Below are positions 34,508 to 43,041 of a stretch of DNA of 64,000 nt, piece by piece. The translations under genes and the position numbers were made by a program. Position 1 is the stretch's first letter, and each line of letters starts with the position of its first letter. Source of the DNA: Clostridiales bacterium. GTDB taxonomy: Bacteria > Bacillota > Clostridia > Christensenellales > Borkfalkiaceae. Where the stretch lies: NCBI GenBank assembly GCA_015055805.1, contig SVHN01000007.1:1-64000 (forward strand). Reading direction: 5' to 3'. The notes beneath the pieces were generated by a model that was not told where the DNA came from, ran no database searches, and was given only the letters and a program-made list of their open reading frames with translations.

Positions 34508-35623
34508 CTAAAAAGTTAATGAACCTTGCTTTGAAATATTGTATAATACGCCCATTTCAGACATAAAAATTATAATCGACGTGTTTCCACTAGATACGAG
34601 CGGCAATGGAAGTCCCGTCGGCGGAATACTTCCCGTAACGACCAAGGCGTTTACCACCGTTTGTATTCCAAATATCATAGTTATTCCTACCGCAAGCATA
34701 TATCCAAACACGTCTTTTGCTCTCGATGCTATTTTAAGCCCTTTATAAATTATGTACCCAAGCAATGCAAAGAAGAAGAATAATCCTATAAACCCTATTT
34801 CTTCGCCTATTACCGATAAAATAAAATCAGATTCTGCAAAAGGCAAAAACGCGTACTTTTGGCGGGACGAAAACAGCCCTACGCCAAACCAACCGCCCGA
34901 GCCTAACGCATATAAAGACTGCAACAGTTGATAGCCTTCACCTTTGGGGCTTGACCAAGGGTCTAAAAATGCCGCTAATCTTTTTAGTCTATACGGCTCT
35001 ATCAGAATAAGCACAACCGCCGCCGCAACCGCAGGTAAAAATATTACTAAAAAATGCTTTATCTTCATACCTGCTGCAAAAAGCAAAGTTAGCATAAGCA
35101 TAGCAACGCAAACGGTTATGGACATATTCGGCTCTAATATAATAAGTAAGCACGTTGCGCCACCAAAAAGCAGTACAGGCAATATACCTATAAAAGTTTT
35201 TGCGCGCTCCGGTTGTTTTGAGATATAGGTTGCGCAAAACAGTATCAAAGAAAACTTTGCTATTTCCGACGGTTGCAGAGTTACCCCACCTACGCCTATC
35301 CAGCGTTTAGCACCGTAATTTTCCACACCTACCCCTGGAACAAAAACTAAAATCAACGTAACGAAAGATATTATTGCAACGGGGACCGTAAACCTTTTAA
35401 GTTTTTCGTAGTCAAACGCTGATAAGAGCAGCATTGAAACCGTGCCTAAAACTATACCTATTATTTGTTTTTTAACAAAATAAAAGGCGTCGCCGTAAGT
35501 TTTTAACGCAGAATAGTTGCTTGCCGAATAAATAAAAACAGTACCTATAACGGCAAGCATTATAACCGCTATTAAAAGCCCTTTCTCTCCGCCTTGTTTT
35601 TTGGATAATAGACTATCCTTCAA
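34508..35623 (-). CDS. ftsW: SEDS-family peptidoglycan polymerase FtsW
   Basis: 371 residues with about ten membrane segments. SEDS features are YGAKRWIGVGGVTLQPSEIAK and the C-terminal TGLPLPLVSSGNTS block. It polymerises lipid II into glycan strands with a class B PBP partner. It begins one base after murD stops. RodA or SpoVE are close relatives; the division-cluster position favours FtsW. Confidence 0.93.
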   Translation of the reverse strand: MKDSLLSKKQGGEKGLLIAVIMLAVIGTVFIYSASNYSALKTYGDAFYFVKKQIIGIVLGTVSMLLLSAFDYEKLKRFTVPVAIISFVTLILVFVPGVGVENYGAKRWIGVGGVTLQPSEIAKFSLILFCATYISKQPERAKTFIGILPVLLFGGATCLLIILEPNMSITVCVAMLMLTLLFAAGMKIKHFLVIFLPAVAAAVVLILIEPYRLKRLAAFLDPWSSPKGEGYQLLQSLYALGSGGWFGVGLFSSRQKYAFLPFAESDFILSVIGEEIGFIGLFFFFALLGYIIYKGLKIASRAKDVFGYMLAVGITMIFGIQTVVNALVVTGSIPPTGLPLPLVSSGNTSIIIFMSEMGVLYNISKQGSLTF

Positions 35624-36964
35624 TTATAGTCCCTCCACGATTTTAACAAAAGCGTCACCTCGTTCTTCGTATCCATCAAAGCTGTCAAAACTTGCGCATG
35701 CAGGACTAAGCAAAAGATTGTCGCCACTCTCAGTAAACATTGTTGCTATTTTTACGGCATCAGCAAAATCAGAAGTAACTGTTACCAAAGAATATCCCGA
35801 CTTCCCCGCAGCATCTAACATATTAAATCTTGACGCGCCTGTTAGCACTACTTGTTTTACTGGACTACGTTTTATTTTTTCAAAAAGATTTATGTAACTT
35901 TCGCCCTTTTCGCTACCGCCTAAAATCAGTACGGTTGGTCGCTGCATTGATTGAAGCGCGCTTATAGTTGACGCCGTATTCGTAGCCTTTGAGTCGTTGT
36001 AAAACTCCACGCCGTTCTTAGTGCAAATGTGTTCAATTCTATGCCTTACCCCCTTAAAACTCTTTAAGGCTGCAATTATGGCGTCGTTTGATACGCCCAT
36101 AAGTTTTGCTACTGCGATAGCGAACAACGTGTTGTATACGTTATGCTCACCTTTCAACCTTAATTCCCGTTCGTCGATCACGTATTCGTCATAATAATAC
36201 AGTTTTCCGTTTTGCAAATACGCGCCCTCGACACGTTCGTTGACTGACACCCATAAAACCTTTGATTTAATTTCAGGCAAAAAGTCTCTGATTATCGAAT
36301 CGTCGTAATTGAGTACGGTATATTCGCTTTCTTTTTGGTTTTTAAATATACGCTTTTTTAAATACACGTAATTATCCATTGTATAATGCCGCTCTAAGTG
36401 GTCGGGTGAAATATTTAGTATACACGACACGTGCGGACAAAACGCGCTTACGCTTTCAAGTTGAAAGCTCGACACTTCGGCTATAACCACCGTATCGTTG
36501 TCAGCGTCCTTTATTTTTGAACTTATAGGAACGCCAACGTTACCGACAAGAAGTGATTTTTTCTTAGCCTCTTTCATAATTGCGTCAACAAGCGTTGCCG
36601 TTGTCGTCTTGCCGTTAGTGCCTGTTATCGCTACAATAGGCGGACTAAACTGCAAAAAACCGAACTCTAATTCTCCTACAATTCTAACCCCTCGTTCCTT
36701 TGCTCTAACCGCAAGTTCGTGGTTTATCGGTGCGCCCGGACTTATTACTAAAACGTCAATTATTGATAAAATTGAGTCTACTTCCGACATGTTAATTTGT
36801 TTTGCGCCAAGCGCAGTAAGTTCTGAAATAGCACGGTCTATCTTATGACTTTTGAGTTCTTCATACACGTAACACTTCGCGCCTTTATCAAGAATATATT
36901 TTGCTGCGGAAAATCCGCTCTTAGATACGCCTAAAACGAGAAAAGTTTGATTTTTTACAAGCAT
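35624..36964 (-). CDS. murD: UDP-N-acetylmuramoyl-L-alanine--D-glutamate ligase
   Basis: 446 residues with three Mur ligase domains: an N-terminal Rossmann-like domain (VLGVSKSGFSAAKYI), a P-loop ATPase (AITGTNGKTTTATLV) and a C-terminal domain (FYNDSKATNTASTISAL). It adds D-glutamate, supplied by murI nearby. It is tightly packed between mraY and ftsW. Confidence 0.97.
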   Translation of the reverse strand: MLVKNQTFLVLGVSKSGFSAAKYILDKGAKCYVYEELKSHKIDRAISELTALGAKQINMSEVDSILSIIDVLVISPGAPINHELAVRAKERGVRIVGELEFGFLQFSPPIVAITGTNGKTTTATLVDAIMKEAKKKSLLVGNVGVPISSKIKDADNDTVVIAEVSSFQLESVSAFCPHVSCILNISPDHLERHYTMDNYVYLKKRIFKNQKESEYTVLNYDDSIIRDFLPEIKSKVLWVSVNERVEGAYLQNGKLYYYDEYVIDERELRLKGEHNVYNTLFAIAVAKLMGVSNDAIIAALKSFKGVRHRIEHICTKNGVEFYNDSKATNTASTISALQSMQRPTVLILGGSEKGESYINLFEKIKRSPVKQVVLTGASRFNMLDAAGKSGYSLVTVTSDFADAVKIATMFTESGDNLLLSPACASFDSFDGYEERGDAFVKIVEGL

Positions 36965-36971
36965 AATTACC

Positions 36972-37955
36972 TCACAGATACGCTAATACTGAAAGTGCGC
37001 CGAAAACGGCAGTAACGAGAGAATAACAAAACGTTATCTTTGATTCGGAATATCCTTTCAGTTGAAAATGATGGTGCAATGGTGCCATTAAAAACACGCG
37101 CTTTTTCGTTCGCTTAAAATAGGCAACCTGCACTATTACCGATATGCTACTCATAACGAAAGTTATGCCTATTATCGGAATAAAAAAGCTGTTTGAAGAA
37201 AAAATACTTATCGCGCCTATAAATCCACCTAACGCAAGCGAGCCCGTATCACCCATAAAGACTTTGGCACGATTTGTGTTATAAACTAAAAATCCTAAAA
37301 GTCCGCCCACTAGTGCCGCTGATAAAAGGTTTAATTTTTTATATTCTAAGACGTTTATAGTCATTTGTTTAAGCGCAGAGATCTGTACTAAAATAAGCGC
37401 GGTAATTGATATAAGATACACCGCGCTTACGCTACCTGCAAGCCCGTCAAGCCCGTCCGTCAAATTGACGCTGTTTGTTATTGCTATAAATATTAGCGCG
37501 ACAATCGGAATCGTCCACCATTTTAAGTCTACGCTTATACTGCTAAACGGAATATGGAAAAAGGTTATCCCATTTAAATAAGAAAATACTCCTGCAATGA
37601 CTGCTATACTAAACTGAAAAATTATTTTTTGGTAGGCTTTAAGCCCTTCGTTTCTTCTAAACTTAACCTTTATAAAATCGTCAATAAAACCAACAGCCAT
37701 AAATGCTAGACCTATGGTCATTGCAAGGGTTGCAAGCCGACCTTTTATTCCGCCGAAAATCACAAAAACGAGTGCTGACGGCACAATAAAAAACAATCCA
37801 CCCATTGTAGGCGTCCCGTTCTTTTGTTTATGTTCTTCAACGTATTTTAATACGGTCTGTCCTGCTTTAATTTTCTTTAACAGCGGTATCACTATTAAAC
37901 CTGCGACAAGCGTAAGCACAAGCGACGCTAACGCCGCCCATATTAAGACCTTCAA
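36972..37955 (-). CDS. mraY: Phospho-N-acetylmuramoyl-pentapeptide transferase
   Basis: 327 residues with about ten membrane segments. Signature motifs are FIDDFIKV, NSVNLTDGLDGLAG and FMGDTGSLALGG, with MAPLHHHFQLKG near the end, all conserved in MraY. It makes lipid I from UDP-MurNAc-pentapeptide and undecaprenyl phosphate. Its start overlaps the murE stop by 4 bases. Confidence 0.98.
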   Translation of the reverse strand: MKVLIWAALASLVLTLVAGLIVIPLLKKIKAGQTVLKYVEEHKQKNGTPTMGGLFFIVPSALVFVIFGGIKGRLATLAMTIGLAFMAVGFIDDFIKVKFRRNEGLKAYQKIIFQFSIAVIAGVFSYLNGITFFHIPFSSISVDLKWWTIPIVALIFIAITNSVNLTDGLDGLAGSVSAVYLISITALILVQISALKQMTINVLEYKKLNLLSAALVGGLLGFLVYNTNRAKVFMGDTGSLALGGFIGAISIFSSNSFFIPIIGITFVMSSISVIVQVAYFKRTKKRVFLMAPLHHHFQLKGYSESKITFCYSLVTAVFGALSVLAYL

Positions 37956-39397
37956 CTCCTTTCTCCCTGCAAAATTTCTTTAACCGTATCTTTGTCATTA
38001 TACAGACGTTTTATACCGAGTATTTCTTGATAATTTTCCGCGCCCTTTCCCGCTATTATTATAACGTCATCTGCCTTAGCATAATTAAGGGCGTATTTTA
38101 TTGCATCTTCACGATCTTCAATAAGAAGATAATTTTTACTAGTTTCCAAAACGCCGAGTTCTATTTCCCTTATAATCTCCATAGGATCTTCAAAACGCGG
38201 ATTATCGGAAGTAACTATTGTAAAGTCTGCTAGCTTTCCACTAATCGCTCCCATTTCTCTGCGTTTACCTTCGTCACGGTTTCCGCCGCAGCCGAACACA
38301 CATATAAGCCTACCCTTTGTTAACGGTCTTAACGCGCTTAAAGATTTATAAAGTCCGTCTGGGGTGTGTGCGTAATCTACGTATACTGAATACCCTGATT
38401 TATGCACGCACTCTAAACGTCCGCTTGCCCCCTTTAACTTAGATAAACTTTCGGCTATTATCTCCGTTTTTACACCCAGTAGTGCTGACGTAGTCGACGC
38501 AGCTAAAGCGTTTAGCACGTTAAATCTTCCGATTAAAGGCAATTTCACCGTGTATATGCAATCAAATAGATTTAGCACGAACGAAGTTCCGTTCGTATCG
38601 TTTTCAAGCTTTATAGCAAAAACGTCGGCTGGATTTTCTATACCGTAAGTTACGGCGCGTTCCATTTCGCCTATTATTTCAACGCCGACAGCGTCGTCAC
38701 TATTAACGACCATAAACTCGCACTTATTATCTTTAAAAAAACTTTTTTTAACCTGTTTATATTCTTCAAGATCGTTAAAGAAATCAAGGTGGTCACGGCT
38801 AAAATTCGTAAACACCCCTACTTTAAACGCTAAGCCTTTCACCTTTTCATAAAATATAGCGTGTGCCGATACTTCCATTACTACCGTAGTAACGCCGTCA
38901 GAGTACATATCTGCTAAGATTTTGTGTAAAACTAATGGATCGGGCGTAGTTAAGGTTGGTTCTATAAATTTATCGCCGTAAAATGCACCCAAAGTGCCTA
39001 CAACGCCGCATTTTTCGCCAGCCTTTGTCATAATATCGTAGATCATGTGAGTAGTAGTAGTTTTTCCGTTAGTTCCAACCACTGCTATTAAGTTTAATTT
39101 TTTATCCACTCTGCCGTAAAACTCCGACGCTATAACGCTTAAAGCCGCGCGTGTATCCTTGACTATTATTTGGGTGACGTTGACGTCGATTTTTCGTTCA
39201 CAAATAACGGCAACCGCGCCGTATTTTTCTGCTTGCGACGCATATAAATGCCCGTCCGCCTCGCCGCCTTTTAAGCATATAAACAAGCTGCCGTGAGTTA
39301 TAAAGTTGCTATCGGCTTTAACGTCTGTTATGTCTTTATCAGTACTGCCTATAATTGAAACGACGTCAAGATTTTTTATAAGTTTTTTAAGTTTCAT
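37952..39397 (-). CDS. murE: UDP-MurNAc-tripeptide synthetase, meso-DAP type
   Basis: 481 residues. The P-loop is VVGTNGKTTTTHM. The specificity loop near residue 400 reads SDNPRFEDP; DNPR is the motif of ligases adding meso-diaminopimelate, whereas Lys-adding MurE proteins differ there. This implies mDAP peptidoglycan. It is the first gene of the murE-mraY-murD-ftsW-murA-ftsQ-ftsA-ftsZ operon. murF and murG are not in the window. Confidence 0.95.
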   Translation of the reverse strand: MKLKKLIKNLDVVSIIGSTDKDITDVKADSNFITHGSLFICLKGGEADGHLYASQAEKYGAVAVICERKIDVNVTQIIVKDTRAALSVIASEFYGRVDKKLNLIAVVGTNGKTTTTHMIYDIMTKAGEKCGVVGTLGAFYGDKFIEPTLTTPDPLVLHKILADMYSDGVTTVVMEVSAHAIFYEKVKGLAFKVGVFTNFSRDHLDFFNDLEEYKQVKKSFFKDNKCEFMVVNSDDAVGVEIIGEMERAVTYGIENPADVFAIKLENDTNGTSFVLNLFDCIYTVKLPLIGRFNVLNALAASTTSALLGVKTEIIAESLSKLKGASGRLECVHKSGYSVYVDYAHTPDGLYKSLSALRPLTKGRLICVFGCGGNRDEGKRREMGAISGKLADFTIVTSDNPRFEDPMEIIREIELGVLETSKNYLLIEDREDAIKYALNYAKADDVIIIAGKGAENYQEILGIKRLYNDKDTVKEILQGERS

Positions 39398-39520
39398 TTT
39401 TCGCCCCCAAACTGCCGCTTAAATTTCCGTTTATTCTATAATTAATATATACTACTCCACTTTGTATAAAATTCTAAACTTGTGTCGATTTATTTTGCTT
39501 TGTGTCTTTAAAGCAAAAAA

Positions 39521-39543
39521 AGTGACCGCTAGATAGCGGTCAC
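39521..39543 (-). terminator. yitT terminator
   Basis: GTGACCGCTA pairs perfectly with TAGCGGTCAC around a 2-3 base loop and is followed by seven U on the transcribed strand. Confidence 0.92.
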
Positions 39544-39562
39544 CATTGTTATTAATGTTTGA

Positions 39563-40438
39563 TTATATATGATTAAATCCTTTGCCGTAAACTTCGTTTG
39601 CATCACACACTATAACGAAAGCGTTTTCGTCAAGTTCTTTAATTGATGCTTTTAGTCCAACTATTTGTTTACTTTTTACACAGGTCATTAACACGCCCTT
39701 TGGTGTTCTAGTATACATTCCTTCACCGTTTATAAGGGTTACGCCACGCGGGCTGTGCGATATGAGAAAATCAGATATTTCTTCTGCTTTAGTAGTAATT
39801 ATGTAGCATAGTTTTGCTTTTGCAAGACCCATTACTATCATATCGCTCACCTTTGCGCTTACGAATATCAATATCAAAGCATAAAGTATATTTTCCAAAC
39901 TGTTAAGGAAGAGCGCACCCATTAAGACAACCATTCCGTCAAATATAGCGACGTGAGTTGCAATGGTTCCGAAAGGCAACAAGCCGTGCGTAAGTCTACC
40001 CAAAAGTTCCGTTCCGCCGCTTGACGTTTCGTATTTAATAAACAAGCCTATGCCTATACCTTGCAGAATTCCACCGTAAAGTGATGCTAAAACGCCGTCG
40101 CTTGTTATAGTATCAATAAGCACTTCTTTCTCTGGTAAAATAAGTTCCCAAAATTCGGTCGCTAAACTTAAACATGCCGTAGTTATAAAGCATCTTAGTA
40201 TAAACTTCCAGCCCATTTTTTTGAACCCAAAGATAAGGATAGGAATATTTATTACGGCAATGAATACACCGGTAGGCAAACCTGTCAATAAGTGTATTAG
40301 CGACGCGGCACCCGATACTCCACCACCTACGATATTATTCGGTTCTAAAAACGCTTTTAAGCTTAGCGCGTAAGACAAGCACCCCAAAATCATAAAAGCA
40401 TAACGCTTTACTTCTTTAAAAACTTTTGTTTTATCCAT
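39563..40438 (-). CDS. YitT family membrane protein
   Basis: 291 residues. Five or so membrane helices (YitT_membrane; EPNNIVGGGVSGAASLI, GTELLGRL) occupy the first ~200 residues. A C-terminal DUF2179 domain (KLCYIITTKAEEISDFLI, GMYTRTPKGVLMTCV) of PII-like fold follows. Function is unknown; the family is widespread in Bacillota in several copies. It is transcribed alone, from a promoter embedded in the terminator of the HAD gene. Confidence 0.93.
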   Translation of the reverse strand: MDKTKVFKEVKRYAFMILGCLSYALSLKAFLEPNNIVGGGVSGAASLIHLLTGLPTGVFIAVINIPILIFGFKKMGWKFILRCFITTACLSLATEFWELILPEKEVLIDTITSDGVLASLYGGILQGIGIGLFIKYETSSGGTELLGRLTHGLLPFGTIATHVAIFDGMVVLMGALFLNSLENILYALILIFVSAKVSDMIVMGLAKAKLCYIITTKAEEISDFLISHSPRGVTLINGEGMYTRTPKGVLMTCVKSKQIVGLKASIKELDENAFVIVCDANEVYGKGFNHI

Positions 40439-40460
40439 TGTTTTCTCCTAGACGTGTCTT

Positions 40461-40489
40461 ATTATAACAAAAACCGCTTACAATGTAAA
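40461..40489 (-). promoter_or_regulatory. yitT promoter overlapping upstream terminator
   Basis: TTTACA (40484-40489) and a perfect TATAAT (40461-40466) are separated by 17 bases. The -35 and spacer lie inside the hairpin that ends the HAD-gene transcript. Confidence 0.75.
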
Positions 40490-40495
40490 CGGTTT
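40471..40495 (-). terminator. Terminator of the mgtC-HAD unit
   Basis: AAACCGTTTAC pairs with GTAAGCGGTTT (one G-U pair) around ATT and ends in a U-run on the minus strand. Confidence 0.8.
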
Positions 40496-40529
40496 ATTAT
40501 CATATTTTTTATTGAATTTTCCACTCAAC

Positions 40530-41342
40530 TCACAAAGAAAGCAGGTCCTTTACTGAATTAAGAACATAAGTTGACTTAACTTCACTTTCATTGTAATCAT
40601 TCATCGTCGCCTCGCCACTTAAAACCAAAACGGTATCCACTCCAGCATTTACACCTGACGCTATATCTGTATAGAGTCTATCCCCGATTACAACGGTATC
40701 TGATTTATCTGCACCGAACTTTTCCATAACGGCGTTTATCATATCTGGTCTTGGTTTACCTATAAAATACGGTGCTTTACCCGTTGCTTTTTCAATACCA
40801 AAACACATTGAACCACAATCGGGAACGTAACCAAACTCTACCGGACAAACCCAATCGGGATTAGTGGCATAATACGGAACGTCTTTTTTGAGCGTTTTGC
40901 AAGTTTCTCTGAGTTTTGCACTAGTAAGTTCATTATCAAACCCGACTAGCACGACATCTGTATCGTCCGAGTATTTTTCAGTAACTTTTATTCCGCTATT
41001 TTTTAGTTCTTTTATAAACGAGCGCGTGCCTTGCGCGTACACAAGTGCGCCGACGTGTTTTTTATTTAAAAGCATTACCGCCGCTTGTGTTGACGTAAAG
41101 AAATTTTCTTTATCTACACACAATTCCATTTTGCATACTTTTTTGACATAATCATTTACAGACTTAGAAGAATTATTAGTAATAAACACATACTTTCCGC
41201 CGTCGGCTTTTATTCTTTGCAACAATTCAAGAACACCGTCAAACAGCCTATTTTCCATATAAATAGTGCCGTCCATATCAAAAAGATAAAGTTTTTTCGT
41301 CTTTAATGCGGTATAATCTTTTCCTAAAACGTCTAACGCCAT
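40530..41342 (-). CDS. HAD-IIA family phosphatase (NagD-like)
   Basis: 270 residues. Motif I is LYLFDMDGTIY (Asp22 nucleophile, Asp24), motif II FITNNSS, and motif III/IV GKPRPDM...VVIGDRLYTDI. The large C2-type cap domain between motifs II and III places it in HAD-IIA, with NagD/phosphoglycolate or nitrophenyl phosphatase relatives. It probably dephosphorylates a small sugar or nucleotide phosphate. It lies 39 bases downstream of the mgtC-like gene. Confidence 0.92.
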   Translation of the reverse strand: MALDVLGKDYTALKTKKLYLFDMDGTIYMENRLFDGVLELLQRIKADGGKYVFITNNSSKSVNDYVKKVCKMELCVDKENFFTSTQAAVMLLNKKHVGALVYAQGTRSFIKELKNSGIKVTEKYSDDTDVVLVGFDNELTSAKLRETCKTLKKDVPYYATNPDWVCPVEFGYVPDCGSMCFGIEKATGKAPYFIGKPRPDMINAVMEKFGADKSDTVVIGDRLYTDIASGVNAGVDTVLVLSGEATMNDYNESEVKSTYVLNSVKDLLSL

Positions 41343-41381
41343 TATAATTTCCTCATTGATTAGTATGTAACAATTTTTTGA

Positions 41382-42029
41382 CTATAATTCGTCTTCTTCT
41401 CTCGATATAGATCGTATGAAATTATTTTCGCTAATAGCCTTAAAAATATCTGCGTCGGTCACAGTTTTTTCGGTACTTATAACCGCCGTATACAGCACGT
41501 CGTCACCTTCTTTCTTCGCGCTGATTTTAGTAAACCTTTTAACGCCGAAAAGATCTTTTACAATCTCTCTATCTTCACCGCCGATTGAAACAAACACGAC
41601 GGATAATCTTAAATTTCTATGCGTATGGAATATTTTTATGTTTAAATGCATTATCCATTGAACGAGTATAATTATAGCTGATGCAACGACTGATATAATA
41701 TACATACCCACGCCGACTGCCATGCCTATTGCAGCCGTTGCCCAAATACCAGCAGCGGTAGTTAAACCGTGAATAGTGCTTTTATTATAGAAAATCATAC
41801 CTGCGCCGATAAAACCTATGCCTGATACAATCTGCGCTGCGACCCTTGCCTTATCCGAGCCATCAAAGCCGTATAGTGACACTATGGTAAAAAGGCATGC
41901 ACCTACACAAACTATCGTGTGTGTTCTAATACCTGCTTCTTTTGAACGCATTTTGCGTTCAAAGCCTATCATAAAACCTAGTACAACTGCAAGCAGCATT
42001 CTTAAAATACAAATAATTTCAGTACTCAT
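41382..42029 (-). CDS. MgtC/SapB family membrane protein
   Basis: 215 residues. Four to five N-terminal membrane helices include GFMIGFERKMRSKEAGIRTHTIVCVGACLF and GIGFIGAGMIF, diagnostic for MgtC/SapB. A soluble ~80-residue C-terminal domain follows. Relatives are linked to Mg2+ homeostasis and to F-ATPase modulation; the role here is not known. It is first in a two-gene unit with the HAD phosphatase. Confidence 0.92.
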   Translation of the reverse strand: MSTEIICILRMLLAVVLGFMIGFERKMRSKEAGIRTHTIVCVGACLFTIVSLYGFDGSDKARVAAQIVSGIGFIGAGMIFYNKSTIHGLTTAAGIWATAAIGMAVGVGMYIISVVASAIIILVQWIMHLNIKIFHTHRNLRLSVVFVSIGGEDREIVKDLFGVKRFTKISAKKEGDDVLYTAVISTEKTVTDADIFKAISENNFIRSISREEDEL

Positions 42030-42118
42030 ATTTCACCTTTTAAAAAAATATTTATTATTATATCATATACAAAATCGTTTTACAATAGTATTTTAAAATT
42101 ATTTTATATAAAATTAAA

Positions 42119-42145
42119 AAACCACAGTGGTTTTCTGCGGTTTTT
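42119..42145 (-). terminator. Terminator after the acyltransferase-like gene
   Basis: AACCGCAG pairs with CTGTGGTT (one G-U pair) around a 7-base loop and ends in a U-run on the minus strand. Confidence 0.75.
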
Positions 42146-42161
42146 GTTGGTTTTTCAAATT

Positions 42162-42905
42162 TTAAGCCGTCACTACGTCATCAACGGTCTTATTACTTGT
42201 TAATTCTTCAATCGGTTTGTTACCAAGTTCATTACATCTTGCAAGTAACCCCTTAATCATACTATCCTTATCCCCGTATTTTTTCATAAGTTCGGAAAAT
42301 TTTATAGGCTGATCAAAAACGTATTGAAGTTCTTCTTTCTTAAAATACGAAACGCATATAGGAACGTCTATACCTTTTTTATAGCAATATTCGGCAAACA
42401 CGTAAAATCCACCGAAAAAGTCTTCTAATTCTTTTAGATAACCTTTATTTGAATCCTCAGGAAAAATCACGATATTTCTGCCCTGCTCTATTGCAGAAAA
42501 ACTTTCTTTTACCGTCCTAAAAAAACGGTTGTCTTTGTACGTTGAGATAATGCTTATTCCCTTATAGAAAAGATTAGTAAGAGGACTTGCAAGCAAGCAA
42601 AACAGTCTAGCTAAGTGCAAATTCCAATGCTTTTTTTCGTGATAATACACCCTAGTTTGGTACTTATACATTTCTATAAGTCCAGAATTCATTTCGTGTG
42701 CGCCCCACATACTAAGCGGTTTATCCATATATAGTTCTAGCGACATCGGGGAATCCGTACCTTCATGGTTACTAAGTACCACGGTACCGTTCTGAAATTC
42801 TTCGCCTAAAAATATAAACTCTGGCTTTTTATATCTACACGTTGTAAGGTGTTTTATAAACCTAAACCACCACTTACCCCTTTTTACTATTTTACCCTTT
42901 GCCAT
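42162..42905 (-). CDS. Lysophospholipid acyltransferase-like protein (PlsC superfamily)
   Basis: 247 residues. SNHEGTDSPM near residue 47 looks like the PlsC catalytic block, but the spacing is His47-x3-Asp51, not the usual His-x4-Asp. The second block IVIFPEDSNKGY corresponds to FPEGTRS. A hydrophobic stretch (ARLFCLLASPLTNLFY) may touch the membrane. It could acylate a glycerophospholipid or another acceptor; the changed motif leaves activity uncertain. It is monocistronic, with an extended -10 promoter. Confidence 0.72.
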   Translation of the reverse strand: MAKGKIVKRGKWWFRFIKHLTTCRYKKPEFIFLGEEFQNGTVVLSNHEGTDSPMSLELYMDKPLSMWGAHEMNSGLIEMYKYQTRVYYHEKKHWNLHLARLFCLLASPLTNLFYKGISIISTYKDNRFFRTVKESFSAIEQGRNIVIFPEDSNKGYLKELEDFFGGFYVFAEYCYKKGIDVPICVSYFKKEELQYVFDQPIKFSELMKKYGDKDSMIKGLLARCNELGNKPIEELTSNKTVDDVVTA

Positions 42906-42936
42906 AATTTTGTATTCCTTTCCTATTATTTGTTGT

Positions 42937-42945
42937 ATTATAACA
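42937..42945 (-). promoter_or_regulatory. Extended -10 promoter of the acyltransferase-like gene
   Basis: TGTTATAAT gives a perfect -10 with a TGn extension. No good -35 is seen at 17 bases. Confidence 0.55.
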
Positions 42946-42988
42946 AATATATTACAAGTTTAATTCAAATTTAATTCAAGTATATTTG

Positions 42989-43024
42989 AAAAAAGGCTCG
43001 CACGGTTAAGCACAAGCCTTTTTT
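42989..43024 (-). terminator. Terminator of the nfn-hyd gene block
   Basis: AAGGCTTG pairs with CGAGCCTT (one G-U pair) around a 12-base loop and ends in six U on the minus strand. Confidence 0.85.
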
Positions 43025-43041
43025 ACAAACCTATTAGATTA

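Noticed and set aside
39398..39480. Promoter for the murE-ftsZ operon
   Set aside because: The region is AT-rich with several TATA-like stretches, but no -35/-10 pair with good spacing could be defended.
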